NCBI GenBank assembly: GCA_040219025.1
Contig: JAVJTE010000025.1
Location: 62,001 to 126,000, forward strand
Direction of reading: 5' to 3'
Source: HT1-32 sp040219025
GTDB taxonomy: Bacteria > Pseudomonadota > Alphaproteobacteria > Rhodospirillales > HT1-32
DNA: 64,000 bases
Shown piece by piece: positions 1-7,643 of the stretch. Each line of letters begins with the position of its first letter. Position 1 is the first letter of the stretch. The notes below the pieces were generated by a model. The model was not told the DNA's origin. It did not search any database and saw only the letters and a program-made list of their open reading frames with translations. The position numbers and the translations under genes were made by a program.

Positions 1-713
1 TCCGTCTCCAGCAGCATCGGCCGGTCAGCCTCTGACCCCGGTGCCCGCGCCCGCTCGCTCAGGAACGAGGCCTTCTCACGAAGCTTTGCCGCGACCTGCG
101 AACACAATTCACCCAGCGGTGTCTGGGTCGGCACATGCAGCAGCGGCGGAATGAAATCGGTCAGGCTGTAGGCATCATTGCGGATGACGATCTGGGCCAG
201 CGGAAAGCCGATATATTTCTGCGGCGGCTTGTCGACCACCAGCAGACTGAGCCGGGGGCGAAGGCGCGGAATACGCAGGTCACCCTCACCCGTATTCTCG
301 TCAACGACCGACGGACCTTCCGCCGATTCATAGCGCGGCAGGCTGCCGGCAACCGATGCCCCGCCCGGCTGTTCCGCCGGAACCACAAGATAAAGCAGGA
401 TCGGCTTGTCGCGCAGGCCCTCTTCAAAGGGTGTCAGATCAACTTCCAGATCACCATCAAGCTGCGCATCGTGAGAGACAACCAGCCCGTCCGGCATCAC
501 CGCCTCAAGATCGGTTACCCGGAACACGCCGGACACCAGCAAGGCCGGGTCAATCCGCACACGGCGCAGCCCCCAGTGATACTGCATTCCCGTGGTCAGA
601 TGGTAATGCAGCAGCGATTCCTGACGCAGGAAGGATTGCTGGAAATGCTGCGGTGCGAGCAGCATACCCTCGTGCCATTGTATCGCCTGCGGCAAATCCC
701 GCGCATTTCGCAT
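1..713 (-). CDS. tssK: T6SS baseplate subunit TssK, N-terminal part (cut by window edge)
   Basis: The leftward frame from the ATG at 713 stays open to base 1, so only about the first 237 residues are present. The start reads MRNARDLPQAIQWHEGMLLA followed by a Q/H-rich HFQQS stretch, the typical opening of TssK (ImpJ/VasE), where the WHEGMLL-PQHFQ motif is diagnostic. TssK is a trimeric cytoplasmic connector that joins the TssEFG-VgrG baseplate to the TssJLM membrane complex. It is separated from tssJ by a 302-base gap, so it probably heads its own leftward unit, with tssL and tssM expected to the left. Confidence in the family is high; the C-terminus cannot be judged. Confidence 0.93.
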   Translation of the reverse strand, partial: MRNARDLPQAIQWHEGMLLAPQHFQQSFLRQESLLHYHLTTGMQYHWGLRRVRIDPALLVSGVFRVTDLEAVMPDGLVVSHDAQLDGDLEVDLTPFEEGLRDKPILLYLVVPAEQPGGASVAGSLPRYESAEGPSVVDENTGEGDLRIPRLRPRLSLLVVDKPPQKYIGFPLAQIVIRNDAYSLTDFIPPLLHVPTQTPLGELCSQVAAKLREKASFLSERARAPGSEADRPMLLET

Positions 714-1015
714 GTTGGTTGACCCGTTAACGCCGTTTCACTTGCTCAGTCTCAATGGTTAACAGACATGATTAAGACCAGACTTGCCGGAATCTTGCCA
801 ATTTCCATCACTGCTTATTTATAACCGGCTGGAATCCCTTGCAATAAAAAGCATTTCCTTTGCGCATTAACCATTTCTGCTTCCACAACAGGTGGTATGC
901 GGCATGTTTCAGATGGGAATATTTGGTTAACAAACCAGCATCTACCCGTCCCGCTCCAGAAGCAGTATTAATATTGCGCAAGAGTAGGAAGTAATGACCA
1001 CGGCGATAAACCCGG
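714..1015. promoter_or_regulatory. Gap between tssJ and tssK with repeated TGGTTAAC-type motifs
   Basis: This 302-base gap has no plausible gene and is more AT-rich than its flanks. It contains ATGGTTAAC at 755-763, the inverted form TTAACCAT at 867-874, and the near match TTGGTTAAC at 923-931. The same motif is clustered in the other T6SS gap at 16634-16674. TTAACCAT is the half-site reported for the alphaproteobacterial cell-cycle regulator CtrA, so a CtrA-like protein is one candidate, but this is an inference. The tssK promoter should lie here. No clear -35/-10 pair was identified. Confidence 0.45.
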
Positions 1016-1489
1016 TCAGGCCGGCGGCAGGAACGGCTCGATCGCGAAGGTTTTATCCAGCAGATAAATCCGGATACCGCGGGTCGCACCGACCGCCGCC
1101 CGGTGATCGCCGGGGGCGAAGTAATCGGCGAAAACGATCATGCCGATGGCCTGAACCACCGTATCCGGCAACAGCTGCGGCTGAACAACCTGTCCCGGCA
1201 CCACCTCCCAGCGCCAGACATCAAACCCCCGGGGATAATCAAGCCGGTACTGCTCCACCTTTGCGAACCAGTCACGCGCAGGCAGTTGCAGCAACTGGTC
1301 ATACAGGGTCGCGTCGTACACCAGAACGGCATCGACGGCGACCGGGCTGTCGTTATTGACCTTCGGAGCGACCTGAATTTCAATGACCTGGGTTGCAACC
1401 GACCCGAGCCGCGGGTCAGTTTGCGGCGCAGAACCACAAGCCGAAAGAGCAAGCGCCACCGCCCCTGCACTGAACATGCGCATTTTCAT
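1016..1489 (-). CDS. tssJ: T6SS outer-membrane lipoprotein TssJ
   Basis: A 157-residue lipoprotein. The ATG at 1489 is preferred because it puts a short signal peptide directly before the lipobox LSAC (residues 15-18), with C18 as the lipidated residue; an upstream TTG at 1519 would add ten residues. The mature part has the beta-sandwich pattern of TssJ, with VQVAP-like strands, a variable loop, and a C-terminal LDKTFAIEPFLPPA stretch. TssJ anchors TssM in the outer membrane as part of the TssJLM channel. It lies between the SPOR protein and tssK, which supports the assignment despite low sequence conservation in this family. Confidence 0.85.
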   Translation of the reverse strand: MKMRMFSAGAVALALSACGSAPQTDPRLGSVATQVIEIQVAPKVNNDSPVAVDAVLVYDATLYDQLLQLPARDWFAKVEQYRLDYPRGFDVWRWEVVPGQVVQPQLLPDTVVQAIGMIVFADYFAPGDHRAAVGATRGIRIYLLDKTFAIEPFLPPA

Positions 1490-1614
1490 GCCGAGATCTG
1501 AAAACGTCAGGGATGCCAAGGCTGCTGTTACCGTTCCGGTTTACCGGGCGACAGAATAGACCGACGACCCGTGGATGTGAAAGGTTTCAGGTATTCAGAC
1601 CGATAATCTCTGTC

Positions 1615-2616
1615 TCACAGCCGGACATCATCCTTCCCGGGGGCGACAACAATGGCTGCGGTTCCCGCGACTTTCTTGATCCGGTCAGCCTCAATCCTCG
1701 CCTTCTCGCGTGTCTCGAAACTGCCGGACCGGACGTAATACAATGTCCGGCCCTGCGAATCCGTGCCGCGGACAACAAATCCCTCGACCCCCTGCTTGCC
1801 AAACCGGGCCACCAGACGGTCCGCATTGGTCTTGCTGGAGAACGCCCCGACCTGAACGCTGAACGATCCCGCAGCAACCGGTGCAGGGGCCGGCTTGGCC
1901 AGCGCCTTCGGCTTCACGCTGCCCTGCCCTTCAAGATCCCGGGCGAGCTGTTCCAGCGGCGGGGCCGGGGGGGCGTCATCAGCCTTGGCCGGCGCATCCG
2001 CAGCAGGCAGGACCGGCGGTTTCGGCGGTGCCAGCGATGCCGATGGCGGCGGCGGGGCAATGACCTTCGGTGCCGGCGGTGCCGCGACCGGCGGCGGCGC
2101 CGTCACGGCTTCAGAAGCTGCCGGAGGGGCAGCAGGGGCAGCGGCATCCGCTACCGGTGCGGCAGGTGCCGACGGTGGCGGTGCAACAGCCGCTTTCGGG
2201 GCAATGACGGTTTTTGGCGCTGCCGCGGGAGGCGGTGTCTGCACAATCACAGGCGGTGCCTTTTCCGGTGCCATCAGGGTTTCCGGCTTGCCGGTACCAT
2301 CCGTACTGCCACCATCCGCGACAGATCCGCTTCCTGTCGCCGATGCCCGGTCATCCACAGGGTCCGGTGTTACGATTGCCGCTCCGGTGAACATACCGGC
2401 GAGGAAAATCAATAAACCTGCCAGCACAATGCCTGCAATCAGCATGAAACGCATCTTACTGTCCTTGCCCGTTTCCGGCTTTTCTTCGCCTGTTCGCCAC
2501 TTGAGCGGTTGCTCCTCAACGTCGCCCGGATAGGAAAGCGATTCATCCTGTGGCGCCGGTTCACGCAGAAATTCCGGTGCAGGATCATAACTCGGTTTCA
2601 TCGGTGTGATCGACAT
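1615..2616 (-). CDS. SPOR-domain membrane protein in the T6SS cluster
   Basis: A 333-residue protein starting at the ATG at 2616, which has an AGGGGA ribosome site upstream. The order is: a charged cytoplasmic stretch (1-54), one membrane helix (about 57-82), a long Pro/Ala-rich spacer (about 100-250), and a C-terminal SPOR domain (about 251-333, with SVQVGAFSS and LYYVRSGSF). SPOR domains bind peptidoglycan with stripped (denuded) glycan strands. The Pro/Ala region would span the periplasm. It lies directly upstream of tssJ in the same direction, 125 bases from it. Inference: it could tether the secretion machine to peptidoglycan, a job done elsewhere by OmpA-type domains (TagL/TagN). It could instead be a cell-division SPOR protein that is here by chance. 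Confidence 0.8.
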   Translation of the reverse strand: MSITPMKPSYDPAPEFLREPAPQDESLSYPGDVEEQPLKWRTGEEKPETGKDSKMRFMLIAGIVLAGLLIFLAGMFTGAAIVTPDPVDDRASATGSGSVADGGSTDGTGKPETLMAPEKAPPVIVQTPPPAAAPKTVIAPKAAVAPPPSAPAAPVADAAAPAAPPAASEAVTAPPPVAAPPAPKVIAPPPPSASLAPPKPPVLPAADAPAKADDAPPAPPLEQLARDLEGQGSVKPKALAKPAPAPVAAGSFSVQVGAFSSKTNADRLVARFGKQGVEGFVVRGTDSQGRTLYYVRSGSFETREKARIEADRIKKVAGTAAIVVAPGKDDVRL

Positions 2617-2816
2617 CGCAGACCATCCCCTGGCATTGACGGGTCCAGAATGACCCGTCTGCACCAGACCACAGAACGCTTACCAGACCGTAAATTATTG
2701 CAGATTTTATCGATGACGTCGGGATACCGGTATCTGCCGGGGCGATGGCTGCGACATATCGATGACAATCGGGCCCGGGAACTGATACAATCCCGGCGCA
2801 ACTCAGGGGACCCGTG

Positions 2817-3200
2817 ATGCCACCAGCCGCCCGCCTTGGCGATATGATCAAACAGGACGCACCGCATTGCCATGCGCCAATTCATCCGGCGGCACCGGTA
2901 CCGACCCCGGCCCCGCATCCCGGTCTGCCGCTGGCTATCATCAAGGGGGCCGGAACCGTGATGATCGGCGGGCCACCCGCCGCACGGGTCATGGACCAGT
3001 CCGCTCCCTGCACGCTCCCCGGCTGCGTTCCGGGTGGCCCCGGCATGATCATGAAGGGCTCGGCGACCGTTATCATAGAAAGCATGCCCGCGGGACGGCT
3101 GAACGACATGACCTCGCACCCCAGTTGTGTCGCCCCGATCCCGGCACCTGTCGGCAAGGTCATCGGGCCGGGCTGTCCGACCGTCATGATCGGCGGCTGA
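2817..3200 (+). CDS. PAAR-domain spike-tip protein
   Basis: A 127-residue protein starting at the ATG at 2817; a GTG lies immediately before it at 2814, and the site AGGGGA is just upstream. Two similar halves carry the proline-alanine-alanine-arginine pattern: GGPPAARVMD near residue 60 and a variant ESMPAGRLND near residue 95. These are preceded by Val/Ile-rich turns ending in VMIGG, which form the PAAR cone. Cys and His residues (DAPHCH, TSHPSC) are suited to bind zinc. PAAR proteins cap the VgrG trimer and sharpen the spike. No C-terminal toxin extension is present. It is transcribed opposite to the core T6SS genes and lies 6 bases before the methyltransferase. Confidence 0.92.
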   Translation: MPPAARLGDMIKQDAPHCHAPIHPAAPVPTPAPHPGLPLAIIKGAGTVMIGGPPAARVMDQSAPCTLPGCVPGGPGMIMKGSATVIIESMPAGRLNDMTSHPSCVAPIPAPVGKVIGPGCPTVMIGG

Positions 3201-3206
3201 ACGGGC

Positions 3207-4265
3207 ATGCGCCCGGAGCTTTTCGACCAGTTCAGACCTGTCTGCCCCGGCAGCCTGATGCGGGAAGGTATCGAGGCACCTCTGTGGCTGGCCAGTGACC
3301 TGCAGACATCAGACGGTCATCTCGATCAGGGCGTGCTGCATGGCGGTGATGGCGACACGGTACAGGAATATCCGGTTCTGAACGGGGCTCCGCTGCTGAT
3401 CGGCGACATCCGCAGCTATCTGTCAGATCATCAGAGCCACCTCCTGCTGCGCGACGACCTCTCCCCTGAAATCGAGAGCATTATTGGCGACGGCATCGGT
3501 AGTGGCAGCCTGTTCGACATGACGCGCCAGCATCTCAGCACCTATGCATGGGATCACTACGCCGGCCTCGATCCGTCAGAAATTACCGAGAAACCGCGAC
3601 CCGGTGCTGCCCTGCGCTGTCTTGAAGCGGGGCTGACCATGGTCGGCACCCTGCCCGGCGGCCCGATACTGGATGTCGGCTGCTCGGTCGGCAGGACAAC
3701 CTTCCGGCTGGCGGAGAAATACAAGCGCCCGGCCCTCGGTCTCGATCTCAACTTCTCGATGATCCGCATGGCGCAATCGATCCTGCGCCGGAATATCGTC
3801 GACTACCCCCGCCGCCGTATCGGTCTGGTTTACGACCGCCGGCAGTTCGATGTTTCACTCGGCGGGACCGACCTGGTTGATTTCTGGGTGGCGGATGCAA
3901 CGGTACTGCCGTTCCGTGCCGCCAGTTTTGCCCTGACGGTAGCACTGAACTCAACTGACAGCGTCGCCAGCCCGGCTGATCTGGTTCAGGGCCTGGCCCG
4001 GATCACAAAGCCTGACGGCTGGCTGGTTCTCGCAACACCCTATGACTGGTCGCCGGCGGTAACCCGGACAGAAAGCTGGATCGGCGGACATTCACAGCGG
4101 GCAGAAGACAGAGGCGCTGCCGAGCCCCGACTGAGAGCATTGCTCAGCGAATCAGGCTGGACGATCACGGATGAACTGCCCCGCCAGCCCTGGGCCACAC
4201 GCCTGCACGACCGCAGCTCGGTCGACTACGCGGTCCATCTGATCGTCGCTCGCCGTCAGGGCTGA
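3207..4265 (+). CDS. SAM-dependent methyltransferase linked to PAAR, with Trm112-like N-terminus
   Basis: A 352-residue protein 6 bases after the PAAR gene, so very likely co-transcribed. Residues 1-67 resemble a Trm112-type zinc ribbon (PVCPGSL near residue 12, EYPVLNGAPLLIGD at 54-67), but only one cysteine remains, so zinc binding is probably lost. Residues about 150-345 form a class I methyltransferase: motif I ILDVGCSVGRT (154-164), acidic D180 at the end of strand 2, VADATVLPF near 230, and a post-motif GWLVLATPYDW. The substrate is unknown. The place next to PAAR in a T6SS cluster suggests an accessory enzyme modifying a secreted component, or an effector; neither is shown by the sequence. 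Confidence 0.82.
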   Translation: MRPELFDQFRPVCPGSLMREGIEAPLWLASDLQTSDGHLDQGVLHGGDGDTVQEYPVLNGAPLLIGDIRSYLSDHQSHLLLRDDLSPEIESIIGDGIGSGSLFDMTRQHLSTYAWDHYAGLDPSEITEKPRPGAALRCLEAGLTMVGTLPGGPILDVGCSVGRTTFRLAEKYKRPALGLDLNFSMIRMAQSILRRNIVDYPRRRIGLVYDRRQFDVSLGGTDLVDFWVADATVLPFRAASFALTVALNSTDSVASPADLVQGLARITKPDGWLVLATPYDWSPAVTRTESWIGGHSQRAEDRGAAEPRLRALLSESGWTITDELPRQPWATRLHDRSSVDYAVHLIVARRQG

Positions 4266-4328
4266 GCTGATTACGCAGCAGATCCCGGACAGCAACATCT
4301 GACGGATAACAGAGCGCAGTGTTCGTTG

Positions 4329-4748
4329 TCAGTCTTCGCCGAGCAGTTCGATGACCTGCCGCATCTGCTCGATATGGTCTTCCGACCAGGCCCGCATGCG
4401 TTCAGCCTCTTCCGGCGGAACATCCATTTCCTTTGCCCAGCCTTCGAGTAGTTCCGCCTCGGCCGGATGAAACTGCTGATCCGCATAGGAGATCAGGAAC
4501 AACAATACCAGTGTGGCATTTTTTGCCCGCCGGGTATCAAAAACCGAGAAATCAACATCTGCAAAGAAATCGCCCTGTGGCGGCTCCTCATCAATATCGA
4601 GATGGGCGCGAATTTTCTGGACGAAATCATTCTCATCATCCGGTACCCGCCAGTCCGCCAGGACCAGCTTCGCCGCAAGATGGCTGAACGCATGCTTTTG
4701 CTTCTCATTCAGTACATCCAGAATAATCTGCCTTGGTCGATCAGCCAT
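4329..4748 (-). CDS. TerB-like small helical protein
   Basis: A 139-residue acidic protein starting at the ATG at 4748, inside the last codons of the MORN gene (ATGGCTGA overlap, 8 bases), so translation is probably coupled. The second half, from the hydrophobic stretch NATLVLLFLISYAD onward, followed by HPAEAELLEGWAKEMDVPPEEAERM, resembles the TerB/TerB-like helical fold with conserved acidic residues. The family is linked to tellurite-resistance-type stress systems and metal binding, but no biochemical role can be assigned here. The first 60 residues are not recognised. It closes the vgrG-MORN-TerB unit, so a role with VgrG or its cargo is likely. Confidence 0.65.
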   Translation of the reverse strand: MADRPRQIILDVLNEKQKHAFSHLAAKLVLADWRVPDDENDFVQKIRAHLDIDEEPPQGDFFADVDFSVFDTRRAKNATLVLLFLISYADQQFHPAEAELLEGWAKEMDVPPEEAERMRAWSEDHIEQMRQVIELLGED

Positions 4749-5559
4749 CCCCGTCCTCCCCTGATACCTTTCGTGCAATCCAGCCGCGCTTCTCGCCTTC
4801 TTCTCCGAGGCGGCGTCCCTTCATATCATATTGTTCGGTCTCGCCAACCGGCTGGCCCTTTGCCCAGTGGCTGCGCTCCTGAACCCGACCGTTCTTGTGA
4901 TAGACAACACGCGCCCCGTTCAACAGGCCGGCATGATATAACGATTCAACGCGCACATTGCCGTCATCCCAGTATTCATGATCCTCGCCCTCCTGCAGAT
5001 CATCCGCATAGCGGCTCTTGCGGATCAGGCGGCCGTGATCGTCAAAATACCGGGTCTCGCCGTTCAGCATATCGGCGGCATAGGTCATCTCGGCGCTGGG
5101 ACGGCCATTGTCGTGATAGACGGTCATGACACCTTCCTTGCGACCACCACGATAGCGGATTACCGACTGTTCCCGGCCGGCGGCGTAGAGTGTCATCACC
5201 CCGTCGATCACCCCGTTGCGATAATCGATCCGCTGAACAAGCCGGCCCTGCGGGTCATAATTCAGCATCTCGCCGGACAGCAGGCCATCCCGGTAGTTCG
5301 CCCGCTGCACCACCCGTCCGCCCGGACCGTAAGCGATCAACTCACCATGCAGCACCCCGCCCCGGAAATGCATGCGCCCCGTCGGGTTCCCCGCCTCGTC
5401 GAAGGAATCATACTGACCGTCAGGCTTGCCATTTACCGTGCGGTAGCGGGCACTGGGTTGCCCGGTATCATGGAACTCCTCAACCTCCTCGACCACGGGC
5501 TCTGCCGGTTCCGGAGCGGTGTCATCAGCAGGTTCAACAAGGATTTCATCGGACATCAT
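4741..5559 (-). CDS. MORN-repeat (YwqK-like) protein downstream of VgrG
   Basis: A 272-residue protein built of about nine MORN-type repeats of 20-24 residues, each with the pattern G-x-x-x-x-Y-[D/H]-x-x-G-R, for example MTVYHDNGRPSAEMTY and YFDDHGRLIRKSRY. The first 40 residues are acidic and rich in Pro/Glu/Val. The same repeat type occurs in YwqK-family proteins annotated as antitoxins. The start ATG shares one base with the vgrG stop (TGATG), so the two are translated together. Possible roles are a VgrG-specific adaptor, an immunity protein, or a secreted surface protein; no signal peptide is seen, which favours the first two. Confidence 0.8.
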   Translation of the reverse strand: MMSDEILVEPADDTAPEPAEPVVEEVEEFHDTGQPSARYRTVNGKPDGQYDSFDEAGNPTGRMHFRGGVLHGELIAYGPGGRVVQRANYRDGLLSGEMLNYDPQGRLVQRIDYRNGVIDGVMTLYAAGREQSVIRYRGGRKEGVMTVYHDNGRPSAEMTYAADMLNGETRYFDDHGRLIRKSRYADDLQEGEDHEYWDDGNVRVESLYHAGLLNGARVVYHKNGRVQERSHWAKGQPVGETEQYDMKGRRLGEEGEKRGWIARKVSGEDGDG

Positions 5560-7613
5560 CAGTTGATCTTCACCATGCCGCCCTTGACTGTCAGCATGCC
5601 GCCGCCATCGACCGTGCCTGTTGCACTGGCCTTCACATTCAGCATGGCCCCCGCCTTCACCTCAACATTCGCACCGGCCTTGCCTGTCCAGTTGGCACCG
5701 GCCTGACTGGTCAGGTTCGTTCCCGCCTTGTCGGTCAGTTCCGTCCCCGCCTTGTTGGTCATGGCGGTGCCCGCTTCCGAGGTCATGTCTTTTCCAGCCT
5801 TGATCTTGATCGACCCGCCCGCCTCTATGGTCAGGTTCCCGTCAATCTTCAGCGTATAATCGCCTTTCACCTGATGGGTGAAGTTGGCGTCGTTGGTATG
5901 TTTCTCATCCTTCTTGACCGACAGGGTTCGTGTACCGGCGGCAACCTTGTGGGTCTCATTGCCCTTGGTGACCTCAATACTCCGGTTACCGGCAGCAATC
6001 TTCTTGGTGTAATTGCCCTTGGTCACCGTGTGTTTTTCATCGCCTTCCTTGACCTCGATCGTCCGGTCGTTGGTTACTTCGGTCTTCTCGTCATGCAGCA
6101 CTTCCATGAATCGGTCGTTCTCGATGGTCAGGTTATGATCCTTCTGGGCATGGAAATAGACTTCTTCAGAACCCTTCTTGTCTTCAAACCGGACCTGGTT
6201 GAAACCGCCCCCGCCCTTGGTCGAATTTGACTTGATGGTGCTCTTTGTCATCTCGCCCGGCAGACCGAGCGGCAGGGTATTTTCACCGTTATAGACAGCA
6301 CCGGTAACCAGCGGCCGGTCGGGATCGCCATTCAGGAAGCTCACCACCACCTCCATACCGATCCGGGGCAGCCACCAGCCACCCCAGCTTTTCCCGGCCC
6401 AGCTCTGCGCCACCCGGATCCAGCAGGAGGTGTTCTCGTCCTTCTTGCCCTCACGGTCCCAGTGGAACTGGACTTTGATGCGCCCGAACTTGTCGGTATA
6501 GATCTCCTCGCCGCTGGCCCCCGTGACCACCGCCGTCTGCGTGCCGTGGATCCGGGGTTTGCCGGTCTGGCGCAGCGGGCGGTAAGGGGTCGTCGACGGA
6601 ATCGCCCTGAAGCTGTTGCCGTAATGGTCGTCCCGGGCGTGGTGGGACACCGATGTCAGCATGAATTTCTTGTTGTCGACATCCTTGCGGGAATGACCCG
6701 TCACGGTGAAAACATGCCCCGATGTCAGGCAGGGGGCCGTGGTTTCCCCGCTCAGAATAACCGCGGGCAGTTCCAGTTCCTCCAGCCGCAGGGTCGCCAG
6801 CTTCTCGCCGGTTGCCTTCGCATCATAGCGGCCGGGATATTCGTAATATTCCTGTTTCCAGTCGCCCTCTGCCTTGACCAGCAGGTCCGTGCCCGGCGTC
6901 TCGTAATTGTAATCCCGGAGCGCCACCTTCCCCGTCGTCACCGACTGACGGAGTGCGCAGTTGAGAATCACATCGGACTGATAGCTGTCGACCCGGTCCG
7001 TCGGTGCCATTGTCAGCGTGCTGACATAGGGACAATCAGGATGTGCATCCGCATCGTCGGCCAGCACCAGTTTGTGGACACCGTCGGTATGTTCAAAGAA
7101 ATAGAATATGCCGTCTTCTTCCATCAGGCGGCAGACGAACTCGAACGGGCTCTCCTGATACTGAACGCAATAATTCCGCGGCGAATAGGTCTTCGTCGTT
7201 GCATCCGAATAATCGGTGAAACCGGCATCATCAAAGATCGCCTTGATGATCTCGACGGTGCTTTTTTCCTGAAAAATCCGGCAGTCCCGACCCAGCGTCA
7301 GCAGCCAGAACCAGGGTCGCATCTCGACCGCATAATAGCTGACATCCGCATCGACACCGGTATGGGTAAAGCTGGTGACAACACCGTCAATGAACCGCTT
7401 CGTGCCATCGGGATAGACCATCGTGATGGTGGCATGCTCGCCGACAATCTTTTCAAATGACAGGTCATCATCGACGGAAACACATTCCAGATGAAACTCG
7501 AACAGGCCGGAAACCCGCTCCTCGCCATGGAACTGCCGCAGGATCAGCTTGTCTTTCCCGAGCGGGGAATTGACCGAAAGATAGACATCGTCCTGTGTCA
7601 GGCTGTCAGCCAT
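5559..7613 (-). CDS. vgrG: T6SS spike protein VgrG (TssI)
   Basis: A 684-residue protein. Residues 1-350 form the gp27-like part, with PFEFVCRLMEEDGIFYFFEH (about 156-175) typical of the family. Residues about 356-445 form the gp5-type OB fold with TDKFGRIKVQFHWDREG, CWIRVAQSWAG and the LPRIGMEVVVSFLNGDPDRPLVTG block. From about 490 to the end is a beta-helix needle with short repeats; the last third has tandem blocks of AGT/AGA followed by L/M/N-T and KAG. No enzymatic C-terminal domain is fused, so this is a structural VgrG. It follows clpV by 30 bases and overlaps the MORN gene. Confidence 0.96.
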   Translation of the reverse strand: MADSLTQDDVYLSVNSPLGKDKLILRQFHGEERVSGLFEFHLECVSVDDDLSFEKIVGEHATITMVYPDGTKRFIDGVVTSFTHTGVDADVSYYAVEMRPWFWLLTLGRDCRIFQEKSTVEIIKAIFDDAGFTDYSDATTKTYSPRNYCVQYQESPFEFVCRLMEEDGIFYFFEHTDGVHKLVLADDADAHPDCPYVSTLTMAPTDRVDSYQSDVILNCALRQSVTTGKVALRDYNYETPGTDLLVKAEGDWKQEYYEYPGRYDAKATGEKLATLRLEELELPAVILSGETTAPCLTSGHVFTVTGHSRKDVDNKKFMLTSVSHHARDDHYGNSFRAIPSTTPYRPLRQTGKPRIHGTQTAVVTGASGEEIYTDKFGRIKVQFHWDREGKKDENTSCWIRVAQSWAGKSWGGWWLPRIGMEVVVSFLNGDPDRPLVTGAVYNGENTLPLGLPGEMTKSTIKSNSTKGGGGFNQVRFEDKKGSEEVYFHAQKDHNLTIENDRFMEVLHDEKTEVTNDRTIEVKEGDEKHTVTKGNYTKKIAAGNRSIEVTKGNETHKVAAGTRTLSVKKDEKHTNDANFTHQVKGDYTLKIDGNLTIEAGGSIKIKAGKDMTSEAGTAMTNKAGTELTDKAGTNLTSQAGANWTGKAGANVEVKAGAMLNVKASATGTVDGGGMLTVKGGMVKIN

Positions 7614-7643
7614 GGCGCCGGGTACCTTCGCTGTCGGTTATCG

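Noticed and set aside
759..775. TTAA pair as a full CtrA site (TTAA-N7-TTAA)
   Set aside because: The spacing between the two TTAA is 9, not 7 bases. Only half-site type motifs remain, so I claim only those.
1513..2415. A 300-residue rightward frame opposite the SPOR gene
   Set aside because: It is Arg-rich low-complexity, arises from the GC-rich Pro/Ala spacer read in antisense, and has no ribosome site or family resemblance.
4741..5559. MORN protein as proven immunity protein (antitoxin) of a T6SS toxin
   Set aside because: The YwqK antitoxin label is by annotation only, and no toxin domain is encoded nearby, so the role is left open.
6462..7460. A 332-residue rightward frame opposite vgrG
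   Set aside because: It mirrors the vgrG coding frame, with no ribosome site and no recognisable domain; vgrG is certain on the other strand.
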